A stretch of DNA of 64,000 bases from an uncultured Lachnospiraceae bacterium. Its GTDB lineage: Bacteria > Bacillota > Clostridia > Lachnospirales > Lachnospiraceae. The notes below the pieces were generated by a model, which did no database searches, was not told where the DNA came from, and worked only from the letters and a program-made list of their open reading frames with translations. The position numbers were made by a program, and so were the translations under genes. Of the stretch, positions 27,425 through 37,037 are shown one piece after another (position 1 is the stretch's first letter; every line of letters starts with the position of its first letter). The stretch covers positions 1 through 64,000 of the forward strand of contig CAQGLR010000020.1 in assembly GCA_948794795.1 (NCBI GenBank), given 5' to 3'.

Positions 27425-27746
27425 TTTTGGTTACAGAATTGTTTTTTGAAAAGAAACTTTATAAAAAGAAAAATATAAGTGTATTATGTCTTTATTTTTA
27501 CACAGATAAAATATATTGGAATTATATTAAAAATATAATATTTTACTTTACGGGGAATAAACATTAGTATATAATGGATAACTAGGGTCTTGGATTGGTT
27601 TATATACAGCCATGCAGCAAATGTATGTTTGCATGTAAAACAAATTACAGATATCTGGCTGGTACAGGTATTTAGTGAACAGACGGTGTTTATGGCATGC
27701 ACTGTCCATTTTCATAAATTAAAAATATTTAGGGGATATTAATATT
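27425..27746. other. AT-rich gap before the VanZ gene
   Basis: No gene is recognisable. A 72-codon minus-strand frame lies here but has no ribosome binding site and no family resemblance. The region probably holds the promoter of the VanZ-led group; the transcription start cannot be fixed. Confidence 0.4.
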
Positions 27747-28214
27747 GTGAAGAAGAAACATAAAAAAATAATAAGGTTTTTTTCATGGATTTTGTTTATT
27801 ATATATTTAATTGTTATGGTTTATTTTTTATTCTTTAGTGAACAGTTCGGGCGTGTGCCGAGTGACACATACCATTATAATTTAAAACCTTTTACGGAAA
27901 TTAAAAGATATTTGAATTATGCAAAAGAAATTGGGAGTTTTTATGTAATATTAAATCTTTTGGGAAATGTTGTATGTTTTATGCCATTTGGTTTTGTACT
28001 TCCAATATTGTCAAATAAGCAGAGAAATATATTTAAAGTAACATTTTTAAGTTTCTTATGTTCAGTTACCGTTGAACTTATACAGCTGGTTTCAAAACTT
28101 GGTTCATGTGATGTTGATGATGTTATGTTAAATACACTGGGAGGTTTTCTTGGATATATATTGTTTTGCATATGCATAGGTATTATGCATATATTTACAA
28201 ATAAAAAAAAGTAA
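27747..28214 (+). CDS. VanZ family membrane protein
   Basis: A 155-aa membrane protein with about four helices (near residues 10-30, 66-86, 92-112 and 128-148). NLLGNVVCFMPFGFVLPIL and the later TVELIQL and DVDDVMLNTLGG motifs are the core of the VanZ-like family, linked to low-level teicoplanin resistance in enterococci but of unclear function elsewhere. It has a GTG start with GGGGAT upstream. The next gene begins 9 bases later. Confidence 0.88.
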   Translation: MKKKHKKIIRFFSWILFIIYLIVMVYFLFFSEQFGRVPSDTYHYNLKPFTEIKRYLNYAKEIGSFYVILNLLGNVVCFMPFGFVLPILSNKQRNIFKVTFLSFLCSVTVELIQLVSKLGSCDVDDVMLNTLGGFLGYILFCICIGIMHIFTNKKK

Positions 28215-28223
28215 GGTGATAAA

Positions 28224-28559
28224 GTGAAGAAAAGAGGACATAAGAAAGAAGGAGAGCTGCGTTTAACTGATAAAAGACATCCTCCGCTTGGAATAGCATC
28301 TTCTGTACTTTCGGCGGTTTCATTTATATCATTTGCTGCCGCATGTATTTTGTCTGGACAGAATGGGGGAAATGCAGGAATTGGTATAGGGCTTATAGGC
28401 ATATTGTGTCTTCTTGCCAGTATTACAGGATTTATAATGGCATGGGCCAGCCTTCACCAGGAAAATATAAGGCCATTATTTCCAACTATAGGTTCAGTTG
28501 TAAATGGTCTTTTAATAATAGGTTATATGATATTATATATATTAGGGGTAGCTGTTTAA
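28224..28559 (+). CDS. Small membrane protein, DUF6142-like
   Basis: A 111-aa protein with a basic, charged N-terminus and about three hydrophobic helices (residues 25-45, 53-73 and 88-108). The layout, including DKRHPPLGIASSVLSAVSFI, resembles a small Lachnospiraceae membrane family that I recall as DUF6142; this is a memory-based guess. It has a GTG start preceded by AAGGTG. It lies 9 bases after the VanZ gene, so the two are likely cotranscribed. Confidence 0.7.
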   Translation: MKKRGHKKEGELRLTDKRHPPLGIASSVLSAVSFISFAAACILSGQNGGNAGIGIGLIGILCLLASITGFIMAWASLHQENIRPLFPTIGSVVNGLLIIGYMILYILGVAV

Positions 28560-28643
28560 ATTGCCATTGTAAAATACATGGAAGCAGTGTAGTATATATA
28601 ATTATATTATTTTTATATAAAAATACAGAATGGATGTGTAATT

Positions 28644-29387
28644 ATGGCAATGCAGTTTTCAGAAGAAGATAAGAAAAAAATAGAACAAGATAAGTCTGAG
28701 ATTTATACAAAACGTACAGAGGAAACATATGCAGAATATGTAAAAAGCCTTAAGGGAAAACAGAAAGGCAGGTATTTTGCGGATTATTACCTTAAATTTG
28801 TTATTGGTGCAGTTATTGTAGCAATAGGTATAATGCTTTTTATACGTAATGCATTTGCAACACCTCCAGAAATAGTACTTTCAGTTGCTATAGAAGGTGA
28901 TGCTGTAGAGGATGAGGATTTAGAAACATTTGCAGATATTATAGAAGATGAACTTAATCTTGACAGTGAAAATGAAAGAGTAAATATTTTCTGTGTTACC
29001 AGTGAAAGACAGCTGCAGACCAATCTTTATACAGGTGAAACTGATATTGTGATATCAACACCAGACAAGTTCCAGAAATGGGCAGAGGGTGGCTATTTCC
29101 TTGAACCGGGAAGCAGTGATGAACTGTCATTTTATAATGAATTTGATGAAGATAAAAAGTTTTATTCAAATTATATAAGTGGAGAAGATATACTGGACAG
29201 TGAAACAATAGAGGGTGCAGAACCAAGTGATAAAACATTATACAATTATGGTATATATCTTACAGATACAGATAAATACCATAAAGAACTTGGTGGTTTT
29301 ATGGCGGAACCAGTTGCAGGTATTTCTGCAACTGCAAAAAATGTTGATTATGCTGCTTTGTTTATAAAATATATGACAAGAAACTAA
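28644..29387 (+). CDS. Single-pass membrane protein of unknown function
   Basis: Not recognised. The 247-aa protein has a charged cytoplasmic N-terminal helix (1-48), one membrane helix (about 49-70, VIGAVIVAIGIMLFI) and an acidic extracellular domain. The outer part contains ERVNIFCVTSERQLQTNLYTG and TDIVISTPDKFQKWAEGGYF, reminiscent of the fold of substrate-binding proteins (a stretch reporting presence of a ligand domain), but this is weak. It follows the DUF6142-like gene by 84 bases and ends before a hairpin at 29420. Confidence 0.65.
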   Translation: MAMQFSEEDKKKIEQDKSEIYTKRTEETYAEYVKSLKGKQKGRYFADYYLKFVIGAVIVAIGIMLFIRNAFATPPEIVLSVAIEGDAVEDEDLETFADIIEDELNLDSENERVNIFCVTSERQLQTNLYTGETDIVISTPDKFQKWAEGGYFLEPGSSDELSFYNEFDEDKKFYSNYISGEDILDSETIEGAEPSDKTLYNYGIYLTDTDKYHKELGGFMAEPVAGISATAKNVDYAALFIKYMTRN

Positions 29388-29419
29388 ATATTGGTTGATT
29401 TAGGACAGGCAGCAGTATA

Positions 29420-29462
29420 TAAAGCCAGATATACAGTACAGGCAGCAGGGTATCTGGCTTTG
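29420..29462 (+). terminator. Terminator after the 28644 gene
   Basis: AAAGCCAGATA pairs with TATCTGGCTTT around a 19-base loop; the right arm ends in TTTG. Confidence 0.6.
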
Positions 29463-29549
29463 TTGGTGTGTTTAGATAACATAGGCAGGATTTAAAGTTT
29501 CACTTTGTATTGCATGAATAAAGAAATGTTAAATTTAGGTTAAAAATAC

Positions 29550-29578
29550 TTCCATATATGGAAATTTAGTGATATAAT
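29550..29578 (+). promoter_or_regulatory. Promoter with palindrome at the -35 region
   Basis: TATAAT at 29573-29578 is a perfect -10 box. The -35 area is covered by the perfect palindrome TTCCATATATGGAA (29550-29563), which could be a regulator site. The gene at 29646 follows. Confidence 0.5.
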
Positions 29579-29645
29579 AGTCTACGGGCCTGGCAGGTTT
29601 TGCCTGTACAGGCAAGTATACATTGACAAAAGAAGGAGGAAATAA

Positions 29646-30239
29646 ATGGAAAATGATTTTAATGGACAAAACCAGATAAACCAGGATGGAGAATGGCAGT
29701 CTGCTGGCAGCACAGATAATGGTGCTTCTTCATGGGGACAGTCATCTGCCCAGGGTGGCTTTTCATCACAGAATACAACAGGTACTGCAAATACATATGC
29801 GGGCCAGGGAGGTCCAGTAGAAAAACCAGTTAATATTGTGACAGGCATTGTAGGTGCATTTGTCGGGGTACTTATTGGTGTTGTTCTCTGGGTTATTATA
29901 TACCAGATGGGCTTTATTGCTGGAATTGCAGGTTTTGTAATGATGATTTGTGCATTTAAAGGTTTTGAACTGCTTGGAGGGAGGATGAATATAGCTGGAG
30001 CTATTATATGTATTGCCCTTGTTTTAATTGCAGTTTATTTTGCGCATAATATTTCTGTTGCAATCAGTATTATGCAGGAGATGGATGACGTCGGTTTCTC
30101 TGCTGCATATAAATCTATACCTGAATTCCGTAAGCTGGTAAGTGAATTTGATAAGGCATATTTACATGATTTATTATTTGGTTATGGTCTTACACTTGTT
30201 GCTATTATACCATCAATAAAAGGTAAATTCAGGCGTTAA
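29646..30239 (+). CDS. Small multi-pass membrane protein, unknown
   Basis: A 197-aa protein with a soluble, Gln/Gly/Ser/Asn-rich N-terminal part (1-60) and then four hydrophobic segments (about 64-88, 92-112, 117-137 and 176-193). AGAAGGAGG gives a strong start. The layout is common in Lachnospiraceae membrane proteins without known function. It stands alone between its own promoter and the terminator at 30268. Confidence 0.7.
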   Translation: MENDFNGQNQINQDGEWQSAGSTDNGASSWGQSSAQGGFSSQNTTGTANTYAGQGGPVEKPVNIVTGIVGAFVGVLIGVVLWVIIYQMGFIAGIAGFVMMICAFKGFELLGGRMNIAGAIICIALVLIAVYFAHNISVAISIMQEMDDVGFSAAYKSIPEFRKLVSEFDKAYLHDLLFGYGLTLVAIIPSIKGKFRR

Positions 30240-30267
30240 CCTGTAATAATAAAATTAAATAAAAAAC

Positions 30268-30297
30268 AGATACCCCTGCCTAAGCAGGGGTATTTTG
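30268..30297 (+). terminator. Terminator after the 29646 gene
   Basis: ATACCCCTGCCTAAGCAGGGGTAT forms a 10-bp GC-rich hairpin, followed by TTTTG. Confidence 0.8.
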
Positions 30298-30378
30298 ATG
30301 GAACTAGATAGTAGTAAAGAAATTTCTGCATGGGATAAAAACAAATCTGGAATAATCTGGATATATTCACGTTAGAAT

Positions 30379-30984
30379 TAAGTAATAAAAAATTTCCAGA
30401 AAATAAGCAGTGCTAAATTTAAAAACGAAAATTCATTTTCACTTACATTTGCAAGGCTTTTTTTAAAAAATATTATAAAAAATATATTTACAGTTAATGA
30501 AAAAATTGATAAAGCATTTTCCTCTGCGCTTGACCAGCTGGATAAAATAGTTAAATCAGAAATTGTAAATTTTGAATTAACAGAATTATTTGAAAATTTA
30601 AGTGGGATATGTGGATACTCTGACAAACCAGTTATTCTTATTGTTGATGAAATAGACTTTGGGTTTATAAAAGAACAAAATGGAACAGCAGTGATTGCAA
30701 ACCGCATTTTTGAAACAAGGCTGTATAATTTTTATCTTTCATCAGCTGAAATGCAGGGATTAGAAATATATAAAACGTCATTGCAAGATAAGAGCCAGTT
30801 TGTTGTAAATTGATTTTTAAATATGCGCCTGGTTCTTGAAAAATTTGTACAACATTTTACAACTTTATATGGAAATAACAAAAAGGCTTTTATAGAAGAG
30901 GAAGGAAGAAAGTATTTTTTATTATATCTAAAATTAATTGTTTGACTAGAACAGAATGGTTGTTTTGAGAACCAGCAGTTATAA
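30379..30984 (+). pseudogene. AAA-ATPase-like/PD-(D/E)XK protein, middle fragment
   Basis: A single reading frame interrupted by nonsense codons at 30811 and 30943 and ending at 30982. It reads LSGICGYSDKPVILIVDEID (Walker B region), then FETRLYNFYLS, LQDKSQFVVN, stop, FLNMRLVLEKFVQHFTTLYG, FIEEEGRKYFLLYLK, stop, and NGCFENQ. This is the ATPase and linker part of the family whose nuclease end lies at 12905. The P-loop and start are missing. The first stop replaces what is normally Gly, consistent with a point mutation. Confidence 0.78.
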
Positions 30985-31064
30985 ATATACAATTGTACCA
31001 TAGTATATTATATCATATTAATTTTTATATGAGTGAAACAATAAAATATATTATAATGAAATAT

Positions 31065-31130
31065 ATCTGCGACAGTACATGTCTTCATAAGCAATAGTAG
31101 GTGTTTATAATTAAGAACTGGTGTTATGAT
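31065..31130 (+). repeat. 66-bp repeated element, copy 1
   Basis: It begins ATCTGCGACAGTACATG and contains CAATAGTAGGTGTTTATAAT. The copy at 44819-44884 matches at roughly 58 of 66 positions in the same orientation. Copy 2 lies just upstream of an XRE regulator; copy 1 has no gene directly after it. The function is unknown. Confidence 0.75.
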
Positions 31131-31375
31131 TAATAAAGAGTGATAGATTTAAAAAATCTTTCGCTCTGCAAAAATAATAAAAATATAAATTATTATAAAA
31201 TATAAAAAATAGTAATAAAAAAACATTTGAAATTTATTAGTGAATTGTGTTATTAGTAAAACAACTTGATATATTTAAAAGTTATGATATAATTTTTAAT
31301 ATAAAATTATATCATTTTTTAAAATAGGTAATAAATTAAAAGTGTATAGGGTAAGTGGAATATTTTATAAAAGTT

Positions 31376-31570
31376 TTAACCTCATTAAGTAAGCCCTTTA
31401 AAATACACGCTTCTTAAGTGGTGAGTTTGATTTACCAGGGCTTACTTAGTCCGGCAATAGTTCAAGCTCCTGCCAGACTGCCGCAAAGTGGCGATGAAGT
31501 TAGTTTGTTATTGGGCAAGTAGCCAATACCTGCTTGCATGCAATGTGGATTGCAAATATCCGCTTGACTA
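31376..31570 (+). repeat. Dispersed repeat, copy A (195 bp)
   Basis: It starts TTAACCTCATTAAGTAAGCC and ends ATATCCGCTTGACTA. Internal inverted stretches include GGGCTTACTTAG against the start, and a GGCAATAGTTCAAGCTCCTGCC block. Copy B (36701-36869) has the same order with small changes, and copy C (6640-6698) is a short version on the other strand. Copies A and B flank the ABC exporter genes and the IS remnant in direct orientation. Confidence 0.8.
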
Positions 31571-31791
31571 TAAAGAAAAAGACTATCAGATATTTTTGTA
31601 AAAATAATAAAATATTGATGAATACTTTTGATTAAAAAAATAGATAAAAAAGAATATTGTAACGTATGTTTATATTAATGTATAATAATGATGAATTATG
31701 ATAGTATATAGATAGCCATTGGTTATAAATAGTTAAAAAATAATCTTTTTATTTCTTAAAAGTTGGGTCAATAATAATTAGGAGGTAATGT

Positions 31792-32505
31792 ATGAATATA
31801 GCACAATTATATCAGGTTAGTAAATACTATGATATAAATAAAGATAACAGTGTCAAAGCATTAGAATGTATAAATCTAGCAATAAAACAAGGAAAATTCC
31901 AAGCAATTGTTGGTACTTCTGGTAGTGGGAAAAGTACACTTCTTCACATTCTTGGAGGGCTTGATTATGCAAGCAAAGGAAAAGTTTGTTTTTATTTAAA
32001 ACAAAATTCATCCGGGTTTGTTGACTTAATGGATTTGACAAATGAAGAATTAACTAAATTCCGAAGAAAACATATCGGTTTTATTTTTCAGAATTATAAT
32101 TTAGTACCTATGTTAACTGTAATAGAAAACATTATTTTTCCATTACAGTTAGATGGACAAGATGTTCCTTTAGATTTTGTATATGAAATTATGGAAAAAT
32201 TAAATATTATAGAACAAAAGGAAAAATATCCAAACCAGTTATCTGGTGGACAGCAGCAAAGGGCAGCAATTGCCCGGGCTCTTGTTTTAAGACCTGATAT
32301 AATTCTGGCAGATGAACCGACGGGAAATTTGGATAATAAAAATAGCCAGCAAGTAGTTACACTTTTGCAGTATTTTGTAAAAGAATATAAGCAGACAATT
32401 GTTATGGTTACACATGATAATGAAATTGCCAAAAAATGTGACCGTATAATATACATTGAAGATGGGCAGGTGGCAAAAGATGAATGGAATGATAAATTTA
32501 AATAA
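31792..32505 (+). CDS. ABC transporter ATPase, MacB/LolD type
   Basis: A 237-aa ATPase. Walker A is GTSGSGKST (about residues 42-50), then the MacB/LolD-type motif RRKHIGFIFQNYNLVPMLTV, the signature LSGGQQQRAAIARAL, Walker B IILADEPTGNLD and a switch His in VTHDN. AGGAGGTAATGT precedes the ATG. It overlaps the permease gene by 26 bases. Such pairs export or resist antimicrobial peptides and lipid-linked compounds, and the location upstream of the RiPP cluster suggests immunity or export. That is inference. Confidence 0.9.
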   Translation: MNIAQLYQVSKYYDINKDNSVKALECINLAIKQGKFQAIVGTSGSGKSTLLHILGGLDYASKGKVCFYLKQNSSGFVDLMDLTNEELTKFRRKHIGFIFQNYNLVPMLTVIENIIFPLQLDGQDVPLDFVYEIMEKLNIIEQKEKYPNQLSGGQQQRAAIARALVLRPDIILADEPTGNLDNKNSQQVVTLLQYFVKEYKQTIVMVTHDNEIAKKCDRIIYIEDGQVAKDEWNDKFK

Positions 32506-35107
32506 GAGAATTTCATGGAAACGGGTAATTTGGAAACTTAGTAAAAATTATGTAAAACAAAAACGTTTTAGGATTATTTCTATTTCTTTTACTATTTTAA
32601 TAATTACTATTTTGTTTACTGCATTGCTTACATTATACACAGGAATAGAATTATCGTTAGGAAAGTATGAAATACATAAATATGGAACAGAAGCACATGG
32701 ACAAATATTTAATGTTTCAAAAGAAACATGTGATATTTTAAAATCAGATACAGATGTTAAAGATATTGCTTATAGTTATATGCTGGGAATAGTATCTTCA
32801 GAAATACCAGGCAGTAAACGGTATTATATTTGCTATGACCAACAGAAATCTTTAGAATGGGAAGGAATTAATATTATAGGAAAATATCCAGAAGAAGAAC
32901 ATGAGATTGTTGTAAGTACCCGTCTGCTGGAATTATATGGTATAAATAAAAAATTAAACCAGCAATTAGAATTGTCTTATACATCAATGGGTGTAGAATA
33001 TATAGAAAAATTTTGTATCACTGGTTATTATACAGATAGACAGACAATGGCTACAGAAGGTTTTTATGATGGTAATCATTATCCTGGAACATATGAAAAA
33101 ATATATGTATCAGAGAAATTATGTAATAATAAGCTGTCAATATATAATGAAAAAAAAGCTATAAAATATTTTGATATTGGAAAGACATATGGTGATGGGC
33201 TTTATCAAGTACAAATTAAACTACAACACAATTATAATATTTCTAAGCAAATACATAATATAGAGGAAAAATATAAAAAATATTTAATTTTTTCTGGTAT
33301 TTTTATAAATAATGGATGGATACGTATAGACCCTTTTGGGAAAACAATAGAAAATTATTTTATTATAATATTATCAGGAATAGTAATTAGTATGATAGGT
33401 ATTTTTGTTATTAATAGCATTTTTCAGATTCCTATTATTGAGGATGTGAATTTTTGGGGACTACTTCAGACATTAGGGGTTTCATATAACCAATATAGAT
33501 ATTTTCTTTTTTTACAGATGCAGACATATGCTATATATGGAATTTTGTCTGGTGGAATAGCAGGTTACATTATAGGGTATATATTGATTCCATTAATAAC
33601 AAATAACTTTTATGATGGTGCTGTTATAAGATATATGCCATTTCAGTTTTGGATTCCGCTTATTTGTATGTTTACAAGTTTTCTAGTTTCTTATATATGT
33701 TGTTCAAAAGTGGCAAAAAAAGTTACTGGTTTATCACCAATGGAAATTACAGTATTGCGTGAAGAAAGTATGATGAAAAAACATATTAAAAAGTTATATA
33801 TAGGTAAATACAAGCCATATTATTTTGCATGGAAAATGGTAAAGGGAAATAAAAGTAAGACAAAAGCAGTTACTATATCATTTGTTTTTCTTTTATTAAT
33901 GGTAATGATGTTTTCCACTTTTCTAATAAGTATTAATTATACAAATTATATACAAAGGCAGCTGGGAGATCTGGATTTTGTTGTTCTTTCCCAAAATGCT
34001 GCTGATGGAGCGGAAATTGAAGAATGTTCTTATATATTGGATGCTCTTGAAGAAAATAATAATTTAACAGGTTCACGTATTGGAAAATTGGAGAAAGATT
34101 TAATTTTATTTAGCCAGTTTGCACCAAAAGGACAAGAAGAAATTTTTGATACAACAAAAGTTAAAAAATATTTATTAGAAAATGGATTATTAAATTCTAA
34201 TTTACCAGATAATCTACATCAGGTTTGTCTAAGTTTGTTTGGTTTTGATAGTGAAATTTTAAAATATCTGGATGTAGTAAAGGGAGAAATAAATATTAAA
34301 GAATTTAAAACTGGAAATTATGTAGTTCTTACATCAGAAACTACAACAGGGGAAAGTGATGGAATAACAAAAGAATGTAAAAATCCGCTTTATGGATTAT
34401 ATGATGTTGGTGATGATATTATATTGTATGGAAAAAAATATAAAGTTATGGCAATTGTGGATATGCCTTATGTTCTTTGTAGTATTTTTTATGCGAATGA
34501 ACTGCCATTAATTATGCCTTATGAAGAAGCAATAAATAAATCTAGCAAATTTTGTACATATGGTGCGGTTTATCAAAATAATGCTCTTAAAAAAGAGGAA
34601 AACATAAATAATATAGTAAATTATATTTTGACAGACAAGAATAAAACATTGGAATATATTTCAAGAGATACAATAGAGAAACAATTAAAAACATTGTCAA
34701 AAATGTTGTATACAGTTTTTCTCCTTGTAATGATATTTATAATGGTTATTTTAATTATTCATACAGTAAATGTTACAACATTTTCTATACAAAATAATAA
34801 ACAAATTTTTGCTGTTTTACAAAGCATAGGTATGCAGAGAAAACAACAAAAACAACAGATTTTATGGGAAAATATTTTACAATTATGTATATCTTTTCTA
34901 ATTGTAGTTATTTTTGGAAGCATACTATCACTGACAGTGGTAAAAAAGTTTTGTAATTCTACATCAGTCTGTGTTTATCACTATTCTATAATACCTGTTG
35001 TAGTTATTAGTATATTGATGGTAATAGGAATATCTGTTAGTGCTATTGTATCTTATAATATAATATGGAAAAAATATAATATGATGGAATTAATAAACAA
35101 GAAATAA
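32480..35107 (+). CDS. FtsX-like ABC permease
   Basis: An 875-aa permease. One helix follows the N-terminus (about 30-55) and a large extracytoplasmic domain comes next. Then there is a three-helix FtsX-type block (about 285-420), a second block after another outer domain, and a final helix group (about 740-865). GGTGG six bases before the ATG at 32480 decides this start over an ATG eight codons earlier. The layout is that of the MacB/BceB-like superfamily. No histidine kinase is next to it, unlike classical Bce systems. Confidence 0.85.
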   Translation: MNGMINLNKRISWKRVIWKLSKNYVKQKRFRIISISFTILIITILFTALLTLYTGIELSLGKYEIHKYGTEAHGQIFNVSKETCDILKSDTDVKDIAYSYMLGIVSSEIPGSKRYYICYDQQKSLEWEGINIIGKYPEEEHEIVVSTRLLELYGINKKLNQQLELSYTSMGVEYIEKFCITGYYTDRQTMATEGFYDGNHYPGTYEKIYVSEKLCNNKLSIYNEKKAIKYFDIGKTYGDGLYQVQIKLQHNYNISKQIHNIEEKYKKYLIFSGIFINNGWIRIDPFGKTIENYFIIILSGIVISMIGIFVINSIFQIPIIEDVNFWGLLQTLGVSYNQYRYFLFLQMQTYAIYGILSGGIAGYIIGYILIPLITNNFYDGAVIRYMPFQFWIPLICMFTSFLVSYICCSKVAKKVTGLSPMEITVLREESMMKKHIKKLYIGKYKPYYFAWKMVKGNKSKTKAVTISFVFLLLMVMMFSTFLISINYTNYIQRQLGDLDFVVLSQNAADGAEIEECSYILDALEENNNLTGSRIGKLEKDLILFSQFAPKGQEEIFDTTKVKKYLLENGLLNSNLPDNLHQVCLSLFGFDSEILKYLDVVKGEINIKEFKTGNYVVLTSETTTGESDGITKECKNPLYGLYDVGDDIILYGKKYKVMAIVDMPYVLCSIFYANELPLIMPYEEAINKSSKFCTYGAVYQNNALKKEENINNIVNYILTDKNKTLEYISRDTIEKQLKTLSKMLYTVFLLVMIFIMVILIIHTVNVTTFSIQNNKQIFAVLQSIGMQRKQQKQQILWENILQLCISFLIVVIFGSILSLTVVKKFCNSTSVCVYHYSIIPVVVISILMVIGISVSAIVSYNIIWKKYNMMELINKK

Positions 35108-35146
35108 AAATTAAATCCTAAATATTTTATTTAGTAAAAAATAAAA

Positions 35147-36692
35147 AGGGGGCTGTCGCTTTAAAAAATAAAAATTCATAGAGTGACAGCCTTATTTTTA
35201 CTCTTTTTTAGGATAACTTTTAAAAAATTCCTATTTTTTATTAACATCTTATAAAAAAGGCATACTTTAATAAGCCATCTTAAATGGCTTATTAAAATTT
35301 TTAAAAGGTCAAAATTTAGGCACTTTTCCGTGGAAATAAATGCATTCCTGTGTTACCTTTTTGAATTTTATTATGAAGTTTTTTTAGATTCCTTGCCATA
35401 GCAAGCAGGATACTTTCTGCAAGCACATTCGGGTTCCCTTTGCTTAGATATCTTCGGAATTGCATATCTTGTTTGATATCGCCAAAAGACCCTTCTACTT
35501 GAATACTTCGGTTTGTCCGAAAAAGAATTCCTTCTTCTGAACGAATCCGTTCTAAGTCTTCCTCTCTGTATTTCAAAAATGTTTTGGCAACTTGTAGCGT
35601 TTTGGTTCTTTCTTCCAGAGGTGTTTTACAGTTGTTTCCTTTGATACAATCTTTTTTATATGAACACCCCGTACAGTCTTCACACCTGTAAACCGTCTTT
35701 TCACTGCTATAGCCTGTTTTTGTTTTAGAATGCCGGATGTGGTCTGCCTTCAATTTCTTGTTGTTTTTACAAGTATAACTGTCCGTTTCAGAATCATACG
35801 CCATGTTTTCCATTTTTTCAATATCATTTTTATACTTACGGGTTTTGGAACTCTCATAGTTTGCAGGTTTGATATAAGAAAGTTGTCCATTCTTTTTCAG
35901 AAATACATAGTTTTCCTCACTCTCATATCCAGCATCCGCAGTGATATTTTTATACTTAAATTTTAGGTATTCTTCTGCATCTTTTAAAAATGGAATGAGT
36001 GTTGTTGGATCTGTTGGTTGTGACCCAACCGTAACCCAGGTAATATATTCTGAGTCTACACCGTGTTGGAGATTATACGCTGGTTTTAGCTGTCCATTTC
36101 CCATAGCATCTTCCTTCATCCTCATAAAGGTAGCATCATGATTGGTTTTAGAATAGCTGTTTCTTTTTCCACAGATATAAATTTCCCGGTTGTATTTTTT
36201 GAGTTTGTCTAAGTAACTTTCCAGTGTTTCTATGCTCTTTTGAAGTGGAGTTTTCCGTTTCCCAATACCATGAACAAAAACAACCTGTTCCTTTCTTCTA
36301 AAAGGAACATAAAATTAATATCTCTTTTACAGTTTTGTTCCATAGAACGGGAAGAATAATCACCATTCATATAAGAATAAAGGACAATCTTAAGAAGCGT
36401 TCTTGGCGATACAAAATTTATTCTTTCATAAGTAGAATATAGGTCAGTCAAATCCATTGCCTCCACAAACTGGCTTAGTAACCGCACAGGATCATCTTCT
36501 GGAATCATGATTTCAAGATTGAGTGGAAGTTTTAGTTGATATCCACTCTGATTTAAGTTATAATTTTTTTGTAAAATATTTAATAATTGCATACTTATAT
36601 TTTACACCAGCAGCCGGATTTTTTGAAGTCTGGCTATATTTTTTTACATAGAAAAGGAGCTGCACACTAATTGCTTAGTGCGACAGCCCTTT
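35147..36692 (-). mobile_element. IS1182-family insertion sequence, internally deleted
   Basis: The terminal regions match as inverted repeats. The left end reads AAAAAGGGGGCTGTCGCTTTA and the right end, read inward, AAAAAGGGCTGTCGCACTAA. Each end can also fold into a terminator-like hairpin (GGCTGTCGCT/AGTGACAGCC on the left, GGAGCTGCACACTAA/TTAGTGCGACAGCC on the right). The transposase between them is broken. It lies between the ABC permease and copy B of the dispersed repeat. The boundaries are approximate, and no target duplication was identified. Confidence 0.8.
35316..36592 (-). pseudogene. IS1182-family transposase, broken
   Basis: The N-terminal part (36592 down to about 36290) reads DDPVRLLSQFVEAMDLTDLY, RTLLKIVLYSYMNG and RDINFMFLLEE, the usual IS1182 start. 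The sequence then jumps to VVFVHGIGKRKTPLQKSIET in another frame, continuing RNSYSKTNHDATFMRMKEDA, ITADAGYESEENY, YRCEDCTGC and EGSFGDIKQDMQFRRY to the stop at 35316. Roughly 80-100 residues with the first catalytic Asp region are lost at the junction. It cannot make an active enzyme. Confidence 0.85.
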
Positions 36693-36700
36693 TTTTGTAT

Positions 36701-36869
36701 TTAACCTCATTAAGTAAGCCCTTTAAAATACACGCTTCTTAAGCGGTGGGTTTAGGACTTACTTAGTCTGGCAGGAGTTCAAGCTCCTGTCAGACTGCCG
36801 CAAAGCGGCTATGAGGTTGGTTTGTTATTGGGCAAGTAGCGAAGCGGATTGCGAATATCCGCTTGACTA
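36701..36869 (+). repeat. Dispersed repeat, copy B (169 bp)
   Basis: Same order as copy A at 31376: TTAACCTCATTAAGTAAGCC, GTCTGGCAGGAGTTCAAGCT, CTGCCGCAAAGCGGC, TTTGTTATTGGGCAAGTAGC, ending ATATCCGCTTGACTA. It lacks a short stretch found in copy A after GCAAGTAGC. It lies between the IS remnant and the RiPP precursor gene, so its right edge is the upstream boundary of the cluster. Confidence 0.8.
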
Positions 36870-37037
36870 AATGTTTATCATAAATATAGTATTATAGAAA
36901 AAATTATGTTTATATTTTTTGTCACAAAAGGTAAGATAAATGGAACATATGAAGGTTTAATAAAAATAAATAGCTGATATACTATTAAGCAGTTCTTATT
37001 TTAAACATGTCCAATATGGCAGGAAATGGAGGTTAAA

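Larger units (their letters stand above)
30985..31791. other. Long non-coding region with repeat elements
   Basis: About 800 bases without a gene. It holds a copy of a 66-bp element (31065-31130), then an imperfect hairpin (AGAGTGATAGATTT/AAATCTTTCGCTCT near 31138-31172) and the 195-bp repeat at 31376-31570. The remaining AT-rich part (31571-31780) should contain the promoter of the ABC exporter genes. Confidence 0.6.

Noticed and set aside
27484..27702. 72-codon minus-strand frame before the VanZ gene
   Set aside because: No ribosome binding site and no recognisable protein features.
32480..35107. BceAB-type bacitracin sensor-transporter
   Set aside because: No histidine kinase or response regulator directly beside it, so only the broader MacB/FtsX-like class is claimed.
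31376..36869. Composite transposon formed by the two direct repeats
   Set aside because: The repeats have no transposase or terminal inverted ends of their own that I could find; recombination is possible but transposition is not supported.
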